Of a DNA stretch of 52,721 bases, positions 15,064 to 23,552 are shown one piece after another (position 1 is the stretch's first letter; each line of letters starts with the position of its first letter). Both the position numbers and the translations under genes were made by a program. Source of the stretch: an uncultured bacterium (GTDB lineage: Bacteria > Calescibacteriota > Calescibacteriia > Calescibacteriales > Calescibacteriaceae); NCBI GenBank assembly GCA_938036315.1, contig CALHPK010000003.1, positions 1 to 52,721 of the forward strand, written 5' to 3'. Under the pieces are notes generated by a model. The model saw only the letters and a program-made list of their open reading frames with translations. It did not search any database and was not told the DNA's origin.

Positions 15064-17685
15064 ATGATGAAGGTATCCGAAATAAGGCAAGAATTTTTGA
15101 GTTTCTTTCAAAAGAAAAATCACACAGTACTGCCATCATCCTCGCTTATTCCTCAAGCTGATCCCACACTACTTTTCACAAATGCTGGAATGGTTCAGTT
15201 CAAAAGGTACTTTTTGGGTGAGGAGCCGGATTATATTAATGTAGCAACCTGCCAGAGATGTCTCAGAGCAGGCGGTAAGCATAATGATCTGGAAAATGTG
15301 GGTAAAACTGCAAGACATCTGACATTCTTCGAAATGCTGGGGAACTTCTCATTCGGAGGATATTTCAAAAGAGAAGCTATAAAAATGGCGTGGGAACTTG
15401 TCACAGAAATATTTAAATTACCCAAAGAAAGAATTATTGCTACAGTCTTTGAAGAGGATGATGAAGCAGAAAAGATATGGCTTGAAGAGACAGATGTCAA
15501 AGAAGTTATCAGACTCGGAAAATCAAGTAACTTCTGGACAATGGGAGATGAGGGACCAGCGGGTCCGTGTTCCGAAATAATATACGACAGGGGTGAGGGG
15601 GTCTCAGACAAAGATCACAAATGCAATGGACCCACATGTGATTGTGATAGATTCCTTGAGATATGGAACCTCGTCTTTATGCAATTCAATCTTATAAAGG
15701 ATGGAAGAATTGAACCACTCAAAAGGAAGAACATAGATACTGGTATGGGGCTAGAGAGAATTGCCATGATTTTGCAGAACAAATCCTCTGTATTCGATAC
15801 TGATGTGTTTGAACCTCTTAAAAATGAGCTAAGCATCCATGCACCAGAAGTTATGAAAGATGAATTTACTCTACGGGTCGTACTTGATGCAGCAAGAGCA
15901 GCATCTTTTGCAATAGCAGATGGAATTATGCCATCTAACGAATCCAGAGGATACGTTATAAGAAGAATAATAAGAAGAGCTCTAAGACATTCAATAAAAT
16001 ACACAGACTCACCATTTTTGCACATGGTATCATCAGCAGTCGTAAAATCAATGAATGACTTCTGGACACACCTTAAAGGGAAGGAAAAAATTGTTTCGGA
16101 AACTGTAAAGATGGAAGAAGAAAAATTCTTTGAAAATCTCGCAAGGGCACTACCACTTTTAGAAAGAGAAATAGAGGATACTATCAAAGCTCAGGAGAAA
16201 GAACTAGATGTCGACTCCGCATTTATGCTCTGGGAAACCTACGGCTTACCTTTAGACATAATAAAAGAAGTAGCAGGAGAGAGGGGACTTTCTCTAAATG
16301 AAGAGAAATTATCCCAAAAAATAGAGGAATGGAAACAGAAATCGAAAAGAACGGACAAGGAGGACGAAGAGTTGATAACAAAAAGAATATATTCCATTAT
16401 ACCATCTCAATCAACGGAATTTTTAGGATACTATACCACATACTCGGAAGGTTTAATAACTCACATCCTTGACAAAGACCTTAATACAAAAAAGATAGCA
16501 ACTGAAGGGGACGAAGTATTCATAGCAACAGACAAAACTCCGTTCTATCCAGAGGGAGGAGGACAAGTTGGAGATAGCGGAATAATCAGAACCGAATCGG
16601 GAATCGCAAAAATTTATGACACAAAAAAAATGAAAGGAGATATAATTTTGCATAAAGCTAAAGTCATACAAGGGAAACTTGTCGAAAATAGCAAAGCTTT
16701 CTTGGAAGTTGATAGACTAAAAAGAGAACAGTCGGCAAAACATCATACAACAACGCATCTGCTTCATTCAGCCTTACGAAATCTCTTCGGAACCCATATA
16801 AGACAAATGGGATCTTTAGTTGAACCAAAAAGGCTTAGATTTGATTTTTCCCATCCAGTTCCCCTATCAGAGTCTGATATCGACCAGATAGAGAATACCG
16901 TGAACGAATGGATAATGCTGAACTTTGACGTTGAGCACGAATACGTAAAATTTGAAGAAGCTATCCGAAGAGGAGCTCTCGCGTTCTTTGGAGATAAATA
17001 CGGTAAAATCGTCAGAGTAGTGAAGATCGGAGAGGTTTCATTAGAACTGTGTGGCGGAACTCACTTAAAGCAAACAGGACAAGCAGGAATTCTTAAAGTG
17101 ATAAAGGAAAGTTCCGTAGCCTCTGGAGTAAGAAGGATCGAAGCCGTAGCCGGATTCGAGCTTATAAAATATATCAGAGAAAAAGAAAACTACATCAAAG
17201 AATTAGCTAACATCCTCAAAGTTTCTCCCTCAGATGTCCTCAAAAAAATAAAAAGTATAACTGAAGAAAAAGAAAAGTTAGAGTCAGAAGTCGATTCTCT
17301 CAGAAAGAGGTTGGCAGAAACTATATCTAATCCCCAGATAAAAGAAATAAACGGGAAAAGGATAATATTTGACTACCTAAGAGGTCTCGGCAAAAAAGAA
17401 GCTTCATATCTTGTCGACAAATTACGCGAAAAACTTCAGAATTCGGCTGTACTGGTAGTGACAGAATCCGATGGCAAATTGTTTATTGTTGGTGGAACAA
17501 ATATTCCACAAATCAACATAGGAGATGTTGTGAAGAGAATTTCGAATTTCCTTGGGGGAACAGGTGGGGGAAAACAAAGTTTTGCAGAGGGTAGCGGGAA
17601 AGTAGCAAAACCCAAAAACGAGATCTTCGAAAAATTCGAAGAAATAGTAAAGGAGCAACTGGGCGAAGATAAAAGAATCAACTAA
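15064..17685 (+). CDS. alaS: alanine--tRNA ligase
   Basis: The product has 873 residues, full length, with all AlaRS domains. The class II catalytic core (1-~240) carries LFTNAGMVQFK and the GxGLERI-type TGMGLERIAMIL. The editing domain (~550-690) has its zinc/catalytic residues in HHTTTH (560-565) and CGGTH (Cys 663). Then follow a coiled coil and a C-terminal C-Ala domain with GGTGGGKQSFAEGSGK. It charges tRNA-Ala in the cytosol and clears mischarged Ser/Gly. Two adjacent ATG codons begin the frame, after a GAGAGAA ribosome-site-like stretch. It is followed after 17 bases by the MidA-type gene, probably one transcript. Confidence 0.98.
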   Translation: MMKVSEIRQEFLSFFQKKNHTVLPSSSLIPQADPTLLFTNAGMVQFKRYFLGEEPDYINVATCQRCLRAGGKHNDLENVGKTARHLTFFEMLGNFSFGGYFKREAIKMAWELVTEIFKLPKERIIATVFEEDDEAEKIWLEETDVKEVIRLGKSSNFWTMGDEGPAGPCSEIIYDRGEGVSDKDHKCNGPTCDCDRFLEIWNLVFMQFNLIKDGRIEPLKRKNIDTGMGLERIAMILQNKSSVFDTDVFEPLKNELSIHAPEVMKDEFTLRVVLDAARAASFAIADGIMPSNESRGYVIRRIIRRALRHSIKYTDSPFLHMVSSAVVKSMNDFWTHLKGKEKIVSETVKMEEEKFFENLARALPLLEREIEDTIKAQEKELDVDSAFMLWETYGLPLDIIKEVAGERGLSLNEEKLSQKIEEWKQKSKRTDKEDEELITKRIYSIIPSQSTEFLGYYTTYSEGLITHILDKDLNTKKIATEGDEVFIATDKTPFYPEGGGQVGDSGIIRTESGIAKIYDTKKMKGDIILHKAKVIQGKLVENSKAFLEVDRLKREQSAKHHTTTHLLHSALRNLFGTHIRQMGSLVEPKRLRFDFSHPVPLSESDIDQIENTVNEWIMLNFDVEHEYVKFEEAIRRGALAFFGDKYGKIVRVVKIGEVSLELCGGTHLKQTGQAGILKVIKESSVASGVRRIEAVAGFELIKYIREKENYIKELANILKVSPSDVLKKIKSITEEKEKLESEVDSLRKRLAETISNPQIKEINGKRIIFDYLRGLGKKEASYLVDKLREKLQNSAVLVVTESDGKLFIVGGTNIPQINIGDVVKRISNFLGGTGGGKQSFAEGSGKVAKPKNEIFEKFEEIVKEQLGEDKRIN

Positions 17686-17702
17686 ACAGAAAAAATATCC
17701 CA

Positions 17703-18725
17703 ATGTTTATAAGCTTTGAAGATTTCACAAAGATATGGTCAGAAAAGTTCTATAATGATCAAACACCACAGGAACACTTCCTAACACTTCCCCAGATTTC
17801 AGATATCTTTGCTCTGGCAATCCTTTCTCACATAAAAAGCTTGGGAATAAACGATAAAATTACACTGATCGAATTGGGAGCGGGAGATGGAGATCTTGCC
17901 GAAAAAATAATAGACTATTCTCATCACTTTCAGCTGAATTTCGACAAATTAATCCTCATCGAGAAAATCCAGAAAAGAATCGAAAATATACTGAAAAAAC
18001 TCGAACGCTATAAAGGGATTGTTTCTGTATCGAAAGAGATAGACAACATAGATTTACATGGATCAAAAAAAAACTTTACAGTAGTCATTGCTAATGAATT
18101 TTTTGATTCTCTACCATTTTCAGTAGTCAAGATCCAACAGCAAAGAATTTATGAGCTTTTCGTAAGCTTAAATAACAATGATATAGTAAAACTCTGCTTT
18201 AAGGAACCGAGAGAAAAAGTCTTAAATTTTATTCTTAGATATATTGGAGATGAAATTTCTTCTACTGCCGATGAGTTTTTCTTTGAGGTCTCACCTTCGT
18301 TTGATGCAATAAAAAATTTCAGATGGGCAGATTATCTTATAATCTCCGACTATGGATACAGGTATTTTTCTGAAAGATCTCCATTTGGGTCGGTATCGAT
18401 ACATTGGAGATTTTGGGTTGAGAAACTTGATTTCTCAGATATTACCTCTGCAGAGGCCAAGATAAGTAAATTTTTTGGGAAAGGAGATATTTCATTCTTT
18501 GTCGACTTTGAAATTCTTGAAAAAATCCTGAAGGAAGAGAGTTTTCACACAGAGATAAAAAGACTATCATCTTTTACGTTATTAAACCTCCAAAATTTCA
18601 AAGAGATATCTGAGAATTTTTTGAAAAGCAGAAAAGAAAATATACTTTCTTTCTCGGATATTATGTCAGGATGGGGGAATTTTTTCGTTCTCACTGCTTC
18701 CAGAGATTGCAGACCGGGTTATTAG
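17703..18725 (+). CDS. MidA/NDUFAF7-family SAM-dependent methyltransferase
   Basis: The product has 340 residues. The SAM site is seen in LIELGAGDGDLAEKI (~residue 57) and the family signature in VVIANEFFDSLPFSVVKI (~127-143), matching the ANEFFDALP of MidA/DUF185 proteins; SDYGYRY matches the later DYG motif. The mitochondrial relative methylates an arginine of a complex I subunit; the bacterial substrate is unproven and no complex I genes are nearby. Like many DUF185 proteins the C-terminal lid is AT-rich and variable. It lies 17 bases after alaS and is convergent with the acyl-CoA synthetase gene. Confidence 0.82.
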   Translation: MFISFEDFTKIWSEKFYNDQTPQEHFLTLPQISDIFALAILSHIKSLGINDKITLIELGAGDGDLAEKIIDYSHHFQLNFDKLILIEKIQKRIENILKKLERYKGIVSVSKEIDNIDLHGSKKNFTVVIANEFFDSLPFSVVKIQQQRIYELFVSLNNNDIVKLCFKEPREKVLNFILRYIGDEISSTADEFFFEVSPSFDAIKNFRWADYLIISDYGYRYFSERSPFGSVSIHWRFWVEKLDFSDITSAEAKISKFFGKGDISFFVDFEILEKILKEESFHTEIKRLSSFTLLNLQNFKEISENFLKSRKENILSFSDIMSGWGNFFVLTASRDCRPGY

Positions 18726-18758
18726 TCAGTGGACAGGGTGGTCCAAGTTGTTAGTCAG
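18718..18758. repeat. pair of stop-codon-containing direct repeats between convergent genes
   Basis: GTTATTAGTCAG (18718-18729) and GTTGTTAGTCAG (18747-18758) match at 11 of 12 bases, 29 bases apart. The first contains the stop of the methyltransferase gene, the second the stop of the convergent synthetase gene. Confidence 0.6.
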
Positions 18759-20673
18759 GGATTATCTCATCGAGCACGGAAGGATTTTCAAGCGAGGATA
18801 TATCCCCCAGAGGTTTGCCGAGATATTTGGACCTGATGAGTCTTCGCATAATCTTTGCGTTTCTGGTTTTTGGTAGACCAGAGACGAACTTAACTTTCTT
18901 TGGAGCAAGTGGCTTACCTAATTTCTCAGAAATGGCATAAATCACCTCTTGTTCCAAGCTTCTATCAGGGCTGATCCCCGGGCGTGGTACAGCGAAGATA
19001 ACAATTGCTTCTCCCTTTAGCTCATCTGGTACTCCGATTGCGGCAGCTTCTATAAACTTACCGGTGCCAATAACCACGCTTTCTACCTCTGCTGGTCCAA
19101 CTCTTTTACCTGCAACCTTTATAGTGTCATCACTTCTGCCGTGAAGAAACCAGAAGCCGTCCTCATCTTGTGACGCAAAATCTCCGTGCCACCAAATTCC
19201 CTCCCACCTTGACCAATATGTATCTATGTATCTTTGAGGTGATTTCCATAGTCCTCGGGTCATACCTGGCCAAGGTTTTTTACACACAAGCTCCCCAACT
19301 TCTCCCCTCCTGACAGGGCTACCGCCCTCATCGAATATATCTATATCCATACCGAGACAAGGACCTACAAGGCTTGTCGGCTTTATCTTATCTATAGGGT
19401 GTGGAGAGAGGAAGCACGCTGCAACCTCTGTTCCCCCAGCCAGATTTATTATAGGAACCCTTTTCTGACCTATCTTCTCGAACGCCCACATATACGGTGC
19501 CATATTCATAGGTTCCCCCGTTGAGCCGATATACTTGAGTGAATCCAATGGTTTCTTAATAACCTCCTCTTCCTTGAACTTCATAAGAGATCTGATAAAT
19601 GTAGGAGAAATTCCCAAAGCCGTGATCCTATGCTTGTGAACCATATCAAAAATTCTTGATGGAGCTGGATAGTCAGGAGCCCCATCATAAATAAACAAGG
19701 TTGCACCATTAGCGAGGGCAGCAACAATCTCCCACGGTCCCATAATCCATCCTATATCTGTTATCCAGAAGAGAGTTTCCCCAGGTTTGAGATTCATCTG
19801 AAAAGCCCCCTCCTCTGCTATTTTCACAAGAAATCCACCATGGACGTGAACCGCGCCCTTGGGTCTTCCAGTAGTTCCAGATGTGTAGATTATCATAAAA
19901 GGATCTTCTGAGTCCGTGTCCTCCGGTTCATAAGAAGGAGAAGGAAGATCATCAACTACAAGATCTTTTGACGATAAACCAATTTTCTCACCCGTTCTCC
20001 TGAAGACTATGATCTTTTCAATGCTTCCCACCCCTTCCACCGATGAATCAGCAACCTCTTTCATGTTTACAAACTTTCCTCTCCTAAAGAAGCCATCAGC
20101 AGTTATGAGAATCTTTGCATCAGAATCTTCAAGTCTTATTTTTACTGCTTCTGGTCCATATCCAGAGAACATAGGAACACATATTGCTCCGACATAGGCT
20201 ATTGCTAAAAAGCTAGCAACTGTCTCCGGAACCATAGGCATAAAAAGTCCTACTCTGTCTCCTTTTTTAATTCCTGACTTTTTCAGAAGCGTTGCCACTC
20301 TCTGCACAAGCTCTGATAATTCTTTGTATGTTAACACTCTGGTTATTCCTTCTTCCCCTTCCCATATCAGTGCTGGGGAGCTCGGAATCTTTTCAACAAA
20401 TCTTAAGCAGTTTTCTGCAAGGTTTATTTTTCCATCCGTGAACCATCTCGCCCATTGTATACCTCCCGAGGTGTCCAAAACTTGCGTGTATTTTTTCCTC
20501 CATTTCAGCATCAAAAATTTCTCTACCTCCACCCAGAATCTTTCTATATCTTCAGTGGATTTCTTCCTCAAGTCATTTATATCTTTTGCACCAAACCCGT
20601 GGCAGAATTCAGCAACCCGAGACCTCAGGTATTCTCCGTACGGTTCCCATATAATAGGTAACCTATCGACCAT
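18751..20673 (-). CDS. AMP-forming acyl-CoA/acetyl-CoA synthetase
   Basis: The product has 640 residues, the length of acetyl-CoA synthetases. ANL-superfamily motifs run in order: the P-loop YTSGTTGRPKG (~270-280), WITDIGWIMGPWE, GSTGEPMN, the adenylate site NLAGGTEVAACF, WWHGDF and the hinge GRSDDTIKVAGKRVGPAEVES. The catalytic Lys is in the C-terminal NAKIMRR (Lys ~607), where the usual acetyl-CoA synthetase has SGKIMRR. It makes acyl-CoA from a carboxylate, ATP and CoA through an acyl-AMP. Acetate, propionate or another short acid is likely. It is divergent from a sigma-54 activator gene, with repeated palindromes between, suggesting regulated expression. Confidence 0.88.
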   Translation of the reverse strand: MVDRLPIIWEPYGEYLRSRVAEFCHGFGAKDINDLRKKSTEDIERFWVEVEKFLMLKWRKKYTQVLDTSGGIQWARWFTDGKINLAENCLRFVEKIPSSPALIWEGEEGITRVLTYKELSELVQRVATLLKKSGIKKGDRVGLFMPMVPETVASFLAIAYVGAICVPMFSGYGPEAVKIRLEDSDAKILITADGFFRRGKFVNMKEVADSSVEGVGSIEKIIVFRRTGEKIGLSSKDLVVDDLPSPSYEPEDTDSEDPFMIIYTSGTTGRPKGAVHVHGGFLVKIAEEGAFQMNLKPGETLFWITDIGWIMGPWEIVAALANGATLFIYDGAPDYPAPSRIFDMVHKHRITALGISPTFIRSLMKFKEEEVIKKPLDSLKYIGSTGEPMNMAPYMWAFEKIGQKRVPIINLAGGTEVAACFLSPHPIDKIKPTSLVGPCLGMDIDIFDEGGSPVRRGEVGELVCKKPWPGMTRGLWKSPQRYIDTYWSRWEGIWWHGDFASQDEDGFWFLHGRSDDTIKVAGKRVGPAEVESVVIGTGKFIEAAAIGVPDELKGEAIVIFAVPRPGISPDRSLEQEVIYAISEKLGKPLAPKKVKFVSGLPKTRNAKIMRRLIRSKYLGKPLGDISSLENPSVLDEIIPD

Positions 20674-20724
20674 ACGAAAAAATCTTAATATTTGTTACTA
20701 ACTTGTTGCAAATATAAGTATCTT

Positions 20725-20811
20725 TGTCGATCTTCTGACATCCTCATATAAATAACTTTGTCAATCTTTTTGTCGATCTTTTGACATCTTCCTATTGTCA
20801 ATCTTTTGACA
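20725..20811. promoter_or_regulatory. cluster of repeated 16-bp palindromes between acyl-CoA synthetase and sigma-54 activator genes
   Basis: Three elements of form TGTC-(G/A)ATCTT(T/C)T-GACA lie at 20725-20740, 20771-20786 and 20796-20811; the last is the best palindrome (TGTCAA-N4-TTGACA). A half copy begins at 20759. Each full copy is followed by a TC(C/T)TC-type tail. They are 50-140 bp upstream of the synthetase start and 130-220 bp upstream of the activator start, as expected for operators or enhancer sites. An alternative is simple tandem duplication of no function. Confidence 0.55.
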
Positions 20812-20942
20812 TCTTCCCACCCAACATAGTTTGAAAAATTCAGAAAGCCAAAAAAGCCAAGATTCCACCTAAAGTAATTCCTTCTTGCTTGATAATTAAT
20901 ATTTGAAGGGTTCTTTCACCTAAATTAATATAGTATTGTCGA

Positions 20943-22238
20943 ATGAGTAGCCTCAAAAATAATAAATTGAAAGCTATAGAGGTTGATTGTAGATTTTTTG
21001 ATGCTCTATCTGATGCAATCATCATATTTGATGAGAACTATTCTTTGCTGTATGTATCAAGTGGAGCTGAAAAGATATTCGAAAAACCCAAAAACGAAAT
21101 CATACTCAAAAATTGCAAAGAAATCTTTGGAGAAAATTTCTCAGAGAACATCAGTCCAGAAACTATAATATCAGCAAAAATAACACAGAAGAAGAAAATA
21201 AAGATCAAAATAAATTACCTGTCAAAGTTTGATGAATTCACAATAGCAATAATATCTAAGGTTTCTTCCCTAAGTGATGAGGACTTATTTATGGGGATGG
21301 TCGGGGCAAGTTACAAGATGAAGGAAATTTTTGAGCTAATAAAAATCGTTGCTCCAACAAATTCTCCGGTTATGATAACAGGTGAAACAGGAACTGGGAA
21401 AGAGATGGTAGCAGAAGCCATACACAATCTATCGAAAGTGTCTGGTCCACTTATCAAAGTCAACTGTTCAGCTCTTCCGGAATCTCTGCTTGAGGCTGAA
21501 CTCTTCGGATATGTAAAGGGGGCTTTCACAGGCGCAGAAAAAACAAAACCTGGCAAATTTGAGCTCGCACACAATGGAACATTGTTTTTGGATGAAATAG
21601 GAGACCTCCCACTAGCGCTTCAGCCAAAAATCTTAAGAGCAGTAGAACGAGGCGAAATAGAAAAACTTGGAGATACAAAAGTGACAAAAGTAAACTGCAG
21701 AATCATATGTGCAACAAACAGGAACATCGAAGAAGAAGTTGTGAAGGGAAATTTCAGATCTGACCTCTATTTCAGACTATCTGTATTCAGAATTCATATC
21801 CCCCCCCTTCGAGAAAGGAAAGAAGACATAATCCACCTTGCAGATTACATCCTTGAAAGACTGAACAAAAAATACGGAATAGGAATGAAATACCTCACCA
21901 AACAAGCTATAGAGGAGCTACTTGATTGGCACTTTCCAGGAAACATCAGAGAGCTCGAAAACCTTCTTGAAAGAGCCTATGTTATGTCCAAAGGTAACGC
22001 CATAGATGAGAGCATTATAAAGAAACACAAAGAAGCACTAACTAGCTACCCAGAACAGAGGAACAACCATATAGAAACCCTGTCATATCAAGACATAGAA
22101 AGAGAAAAGATTTGGAATACACTACTGAAAACTGGCTCAATATCATCCACCGCCAAGGAGCTGAATATAAGCAGAGTAACACTATGGAGAAAAATGAAAA
22201 AATATGGAATAGCTTGGAGAAAAAATTCTAATTTATGA
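20943..22238 (+). CDS. sigma-54-dependent transcriptional activator (PAS, AAA+, Fis-type HTH)
   Basis: The product has 431 residues. A PAS-like sensor occupies ~15-70 ([23 protein letters not shown]). The AAA+ domain spans ~117-345 with Walker A GETGTGKE (147-154), the sigma-54-contacting GAFTGA loop (193-198) intact, Walker B FLDEIG (215-220) and RxxLPPLRER-like [12 protein letters not shown] Fis-type helix-turn-helix ends the chain ([22 protein letters not shown]). It would open sigma-54 promoters in response to a cytosolic ligand or redox state; there is no receiver domain. It is divergent from the acyl-CoA synthetase, a likely target. TATAGT eight bases before the ATG and no ribosome site suggest a leaderless mRNA. 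Confidence 0.92.
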   Translation: MSSLKNNKLKAIEVDCRFFDALSDAIIIFDENYSLLYVSSGAEKIFEKPKNEIILKNCKEIFGENFSENISPETIISAKITQKKKIKIKINYLSKFDEFTIAIISKVSSLSDEDLFMGMVGASYKMKEIFELIKIVAPTNSPVMITGETGTGKEMVAEAIHNLSKVSGPLIKVNCSALPESLLEAELFGYVKGAFTGAEKTKPGKFELAHNGTLFLDEIGDLPLALQPKILRAVERGEIEKLGDTKVTKVNCRIICATNRNIEEEVVKGNFRSDLYFRLSVFRIHIPPLRERKEDIIHLADYILERLNKKYGIGMKYLTKQAIEELLDWHFPGNIRELENLLERAYVMSKGNAIDESIIKKHKEALTSYPEQRNNHIETLSYQDIEREKIWNTLLKTGSISSTAKELNISRVTLWRKMKKYGIAWRKNSNL

Positions 22239-22270
22239 TCTCCGATAAGAAAAATCTCCGACAAGAAAAA
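22239..22270. repeat. 16-bp tandem duplication immediately after the activator stop codon
   Basis: TCTCCGATAAGAAAAA (22239-22254) and TCTCCGACAAGAAAAA (22255-22270) differ at one base. The first begins at the base after the TGA. Confidence 0.9.
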
Positions 22271-22592
22271 AGCTCTGGTAACCAAATTGTATCAGCAGTC
22301 TGATAGAAAAACTTCATGGCAGTAGAGAAGACAAAACTGCATTATTTACTAACTAAAATTGGCTATCAACCAAGTTCACCAAAAAATTGGGCTCTGCACA
22401 ATTTGTACGCAAAGCTAAAAGAAACAAACCTCCTGAAATTGATAAAACTCTACTACTTTTGTTGGCTTGCTTTCCGCAAGAACCATGGAAATAAAGCGGT
22501 AGACAATTGTAGACAATTAACTGACTAAATTAGCCACATTTCTGCTCATTGAAAATCAGGCTCCCCATAATTTACGCACCAAAGCTAAACTT
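22271..22592. other. 322-bp stretch without a convincing gene, with diverged internal repeats
   Basis: One open frame of 70 codons (22316-22528, plus strand) exists but has no ribosome site, low complexity (Lys/Leu/Tyr-rich) and no recognisable family, so I do not call it. The stretch contains a 10-bp tandem repeat TAGACAATT(G/A) at 22500-22519. Two diverged copies of a ~25-bp segment also occur, around CAATTTGTACGCAAAGC (22390) and TAATTTACGCACCAAAGC (22568). It looks like decaying former coding or repeat-derived DNA. Confidence 0.4.
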
Positions 22593-22626
22593 CACAAAAC
22601 TATGGATAACACAAAACTATGGATAA
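22593..22626. repeat. perfect 17-bp tandem duplication spanning the stop codon of the SCP2-like gene
   Basis: CACAAAACTATGGATAA occurs at 22593-22609 and 22610-22626 without mismatch. On the minus strand the second unit encodes the last residues (VYP) and TAG of the gene; the first unit is a non-coding copy containing a second TAG. Confidence 0.93.
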
Positions 22627-23042
22627 ACTGAGAAAACCCTTACAAGGTGGAACAAACTCCTAAGTTTTTTAGGATTGAACTTTATCTTCATCTCCCCTGT
22701 AACTATCTTCTTCACAAGCGAAACTAAAAGTTTATCCGGCATAGGAATGTACAGAGGTTTTACTAACTTTATCCTTGATAGATCTATAAGATCGGCAGTT
22801 GTCCCGTGGATCTCTATATCTGGACTATAAACTTCACCATCAAATATAACGACTTTATCCTTCCTGAAGGATAAACTTACCTTCACATCAGCATCCTTTG
22901 CATAAATGAAAATCTCCCCCCCAACACAGGAAGCATCTTTTTCTTTCCAACTATTTCTTCTCAAATTATCTTCAATAAGCTGAGAAATCATCACAGCAAG
23001 ACCATTTTCTTTCGCCTTCTCATCAAGCTCAACTTTGAACAT
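22617..23042 (-). CDS. SCP2-like sterol/lipid-carrier domain protein
   Basis: The product has 141 residues. The pattern is that of a single SCP-2 domain: an amphipathic first helix (AVMISQLIEDNLRRN), beta strands ending in KVVIFDGEVYSPDIEIHGTTADLIDL, and a C-terminal part with VTGEMKIKFNPKKLRSLFHL resembling the GxLKIxG... helix of the family. Such proteins bind acyl chains in a hydrophobic cavity. No signal peptide is present. It fits with the acyl-CoA genes of the window but is separated from them. The assignment rests on fold-level resemblance and could be wrong. Confidence 0.5.
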   Translation of the reverse strand: MFKVELDEKAKENGLAVMISQLIEDNLRRNSWKEKDASCVGGEIFIYAKDADVKVSLSFRKDKVVIFDGEVYSPDIEIHGTTADLIDLSRIKLVKPLYIPMPDKLLVSLVKKIVTGEMKIKFNPKKLRSLFHLVRVFSVYP

Positions 23043-23190
23043 AATTTCCTATTTTTGCAAATTCTAAAAAAGTAACTAATTTGTCAGATTTTTTAACTGC
23101 AATACAAAAAAAATTTCCAACCCTTTTTATTCTATAAAATTTTCTTTTTGATTGATTCTGCTTTGCGTTTCTATAAAAACAAAGGGGGAA

Positions 23191-23250
23191 ATGGATTACC
23201 TTTAAATGGATTAACTTTAAATGGATCACCTTTAAATGAAGCACCTTTGT
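23191..23250. repeat. four-copy 15-bp minisatellite downstream of the Trm112 gene
   Basis: Four consecutive 15-base units begin at 23191, 23206, 23221 and 23236. The first three follow ATGGAT(T/C)A(C/A)CTTTAA with 1-2 changes; the fourth is more diverged (ATGAAGCACCTTTGT). The array lies 9-68 bp beyond the minus-strand stop codon, in the gap before the SCP2-like gene. An open frame through it (minus strand) is only a product of the periodicity. Confidence 0.9.
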
Positions 23251-23258
23251 AGGTAGAT

Positions 23259-23465
23259 CTACTTTTTCAGAGGGACCGCTTCGGAAATTAGCATTATGGG
23301 TATCCCATCTTCTATCTTGTATAAAAGCTCACATTTTTGACATATAAGACCTGAATTCTCCTCATCAAGAATAAGATCACCCTTACACTTCGGACACGCC
23401 AGGATTTCCAGCAATTCATCTGCTATTATCTTCTTTTTTCCTTCATCTTTTTTCTTGCTATGCAT
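23259..23465 (-). CDS. Trm112 family zinc-ribbon protein
   Basis: The product has 68 residues. Residues ~17-65 match the Trm112 fold: LLEILACPKCKGDL, then GLICQKCELLYKIEDGIPIM. Four cysteines (~24, 27, 42, 45) form a zinc site; eukaryotic and some bacterial members keep variable cysteines here. In eukaryotes Trm112 activates tRNA, rRNA and release-factor methyltransferases; in bacteria the small proteins are found with methyltransferases or glycosyltransferases and their role is unclear. The N-terminus is Lys-rich. It is divergent from the 1017-residue lipoprotein. Confidence 0.83.
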   Translation of the reverse strand: MHSKKKDEGKKKIIADELLEILACPKCKGDLILDEENSGLICQKCELLYKIEDGIPIMLISEAVPLKK

Positions 23466-23552
23466 ACGATTAAATAAATTAGCTATACTTAAATTTAACT
23501 TTATACTTTACCACAATTCTTTTAGAGTTATTAAAATATATCTTCTATAAAG

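Noticed and set aside
15231-16187. Long minus-strand frames opposite alaS
   Set aside because: They are antisense to an unmistakable alanyl-tRNA synthetase and have Ser/Leu-rich shadow composition.
20701-20830. CRISPR-like array
   Set aside because: The repeated units are unevenly spaced (12-34 bases), only 16 bp long and imperfect, with no cas genes; better explained as operator repeats or tandem duplications.
22316-22528. 70-codon plus-strand frame after the sigma-54 activator
   Set aside because: No ribosome site, low-complexity composition, no recognisable family, and it lies in a repeat-containing decayed stretch.
23029-23244. 71-codon minus-strand frame rich in HLKVIHLK repeats
   Set aside because: It is generated by the 15-bp tandem repeat and AT-rich intergenic sequence and overlaps the start of the SCP2-like gene.
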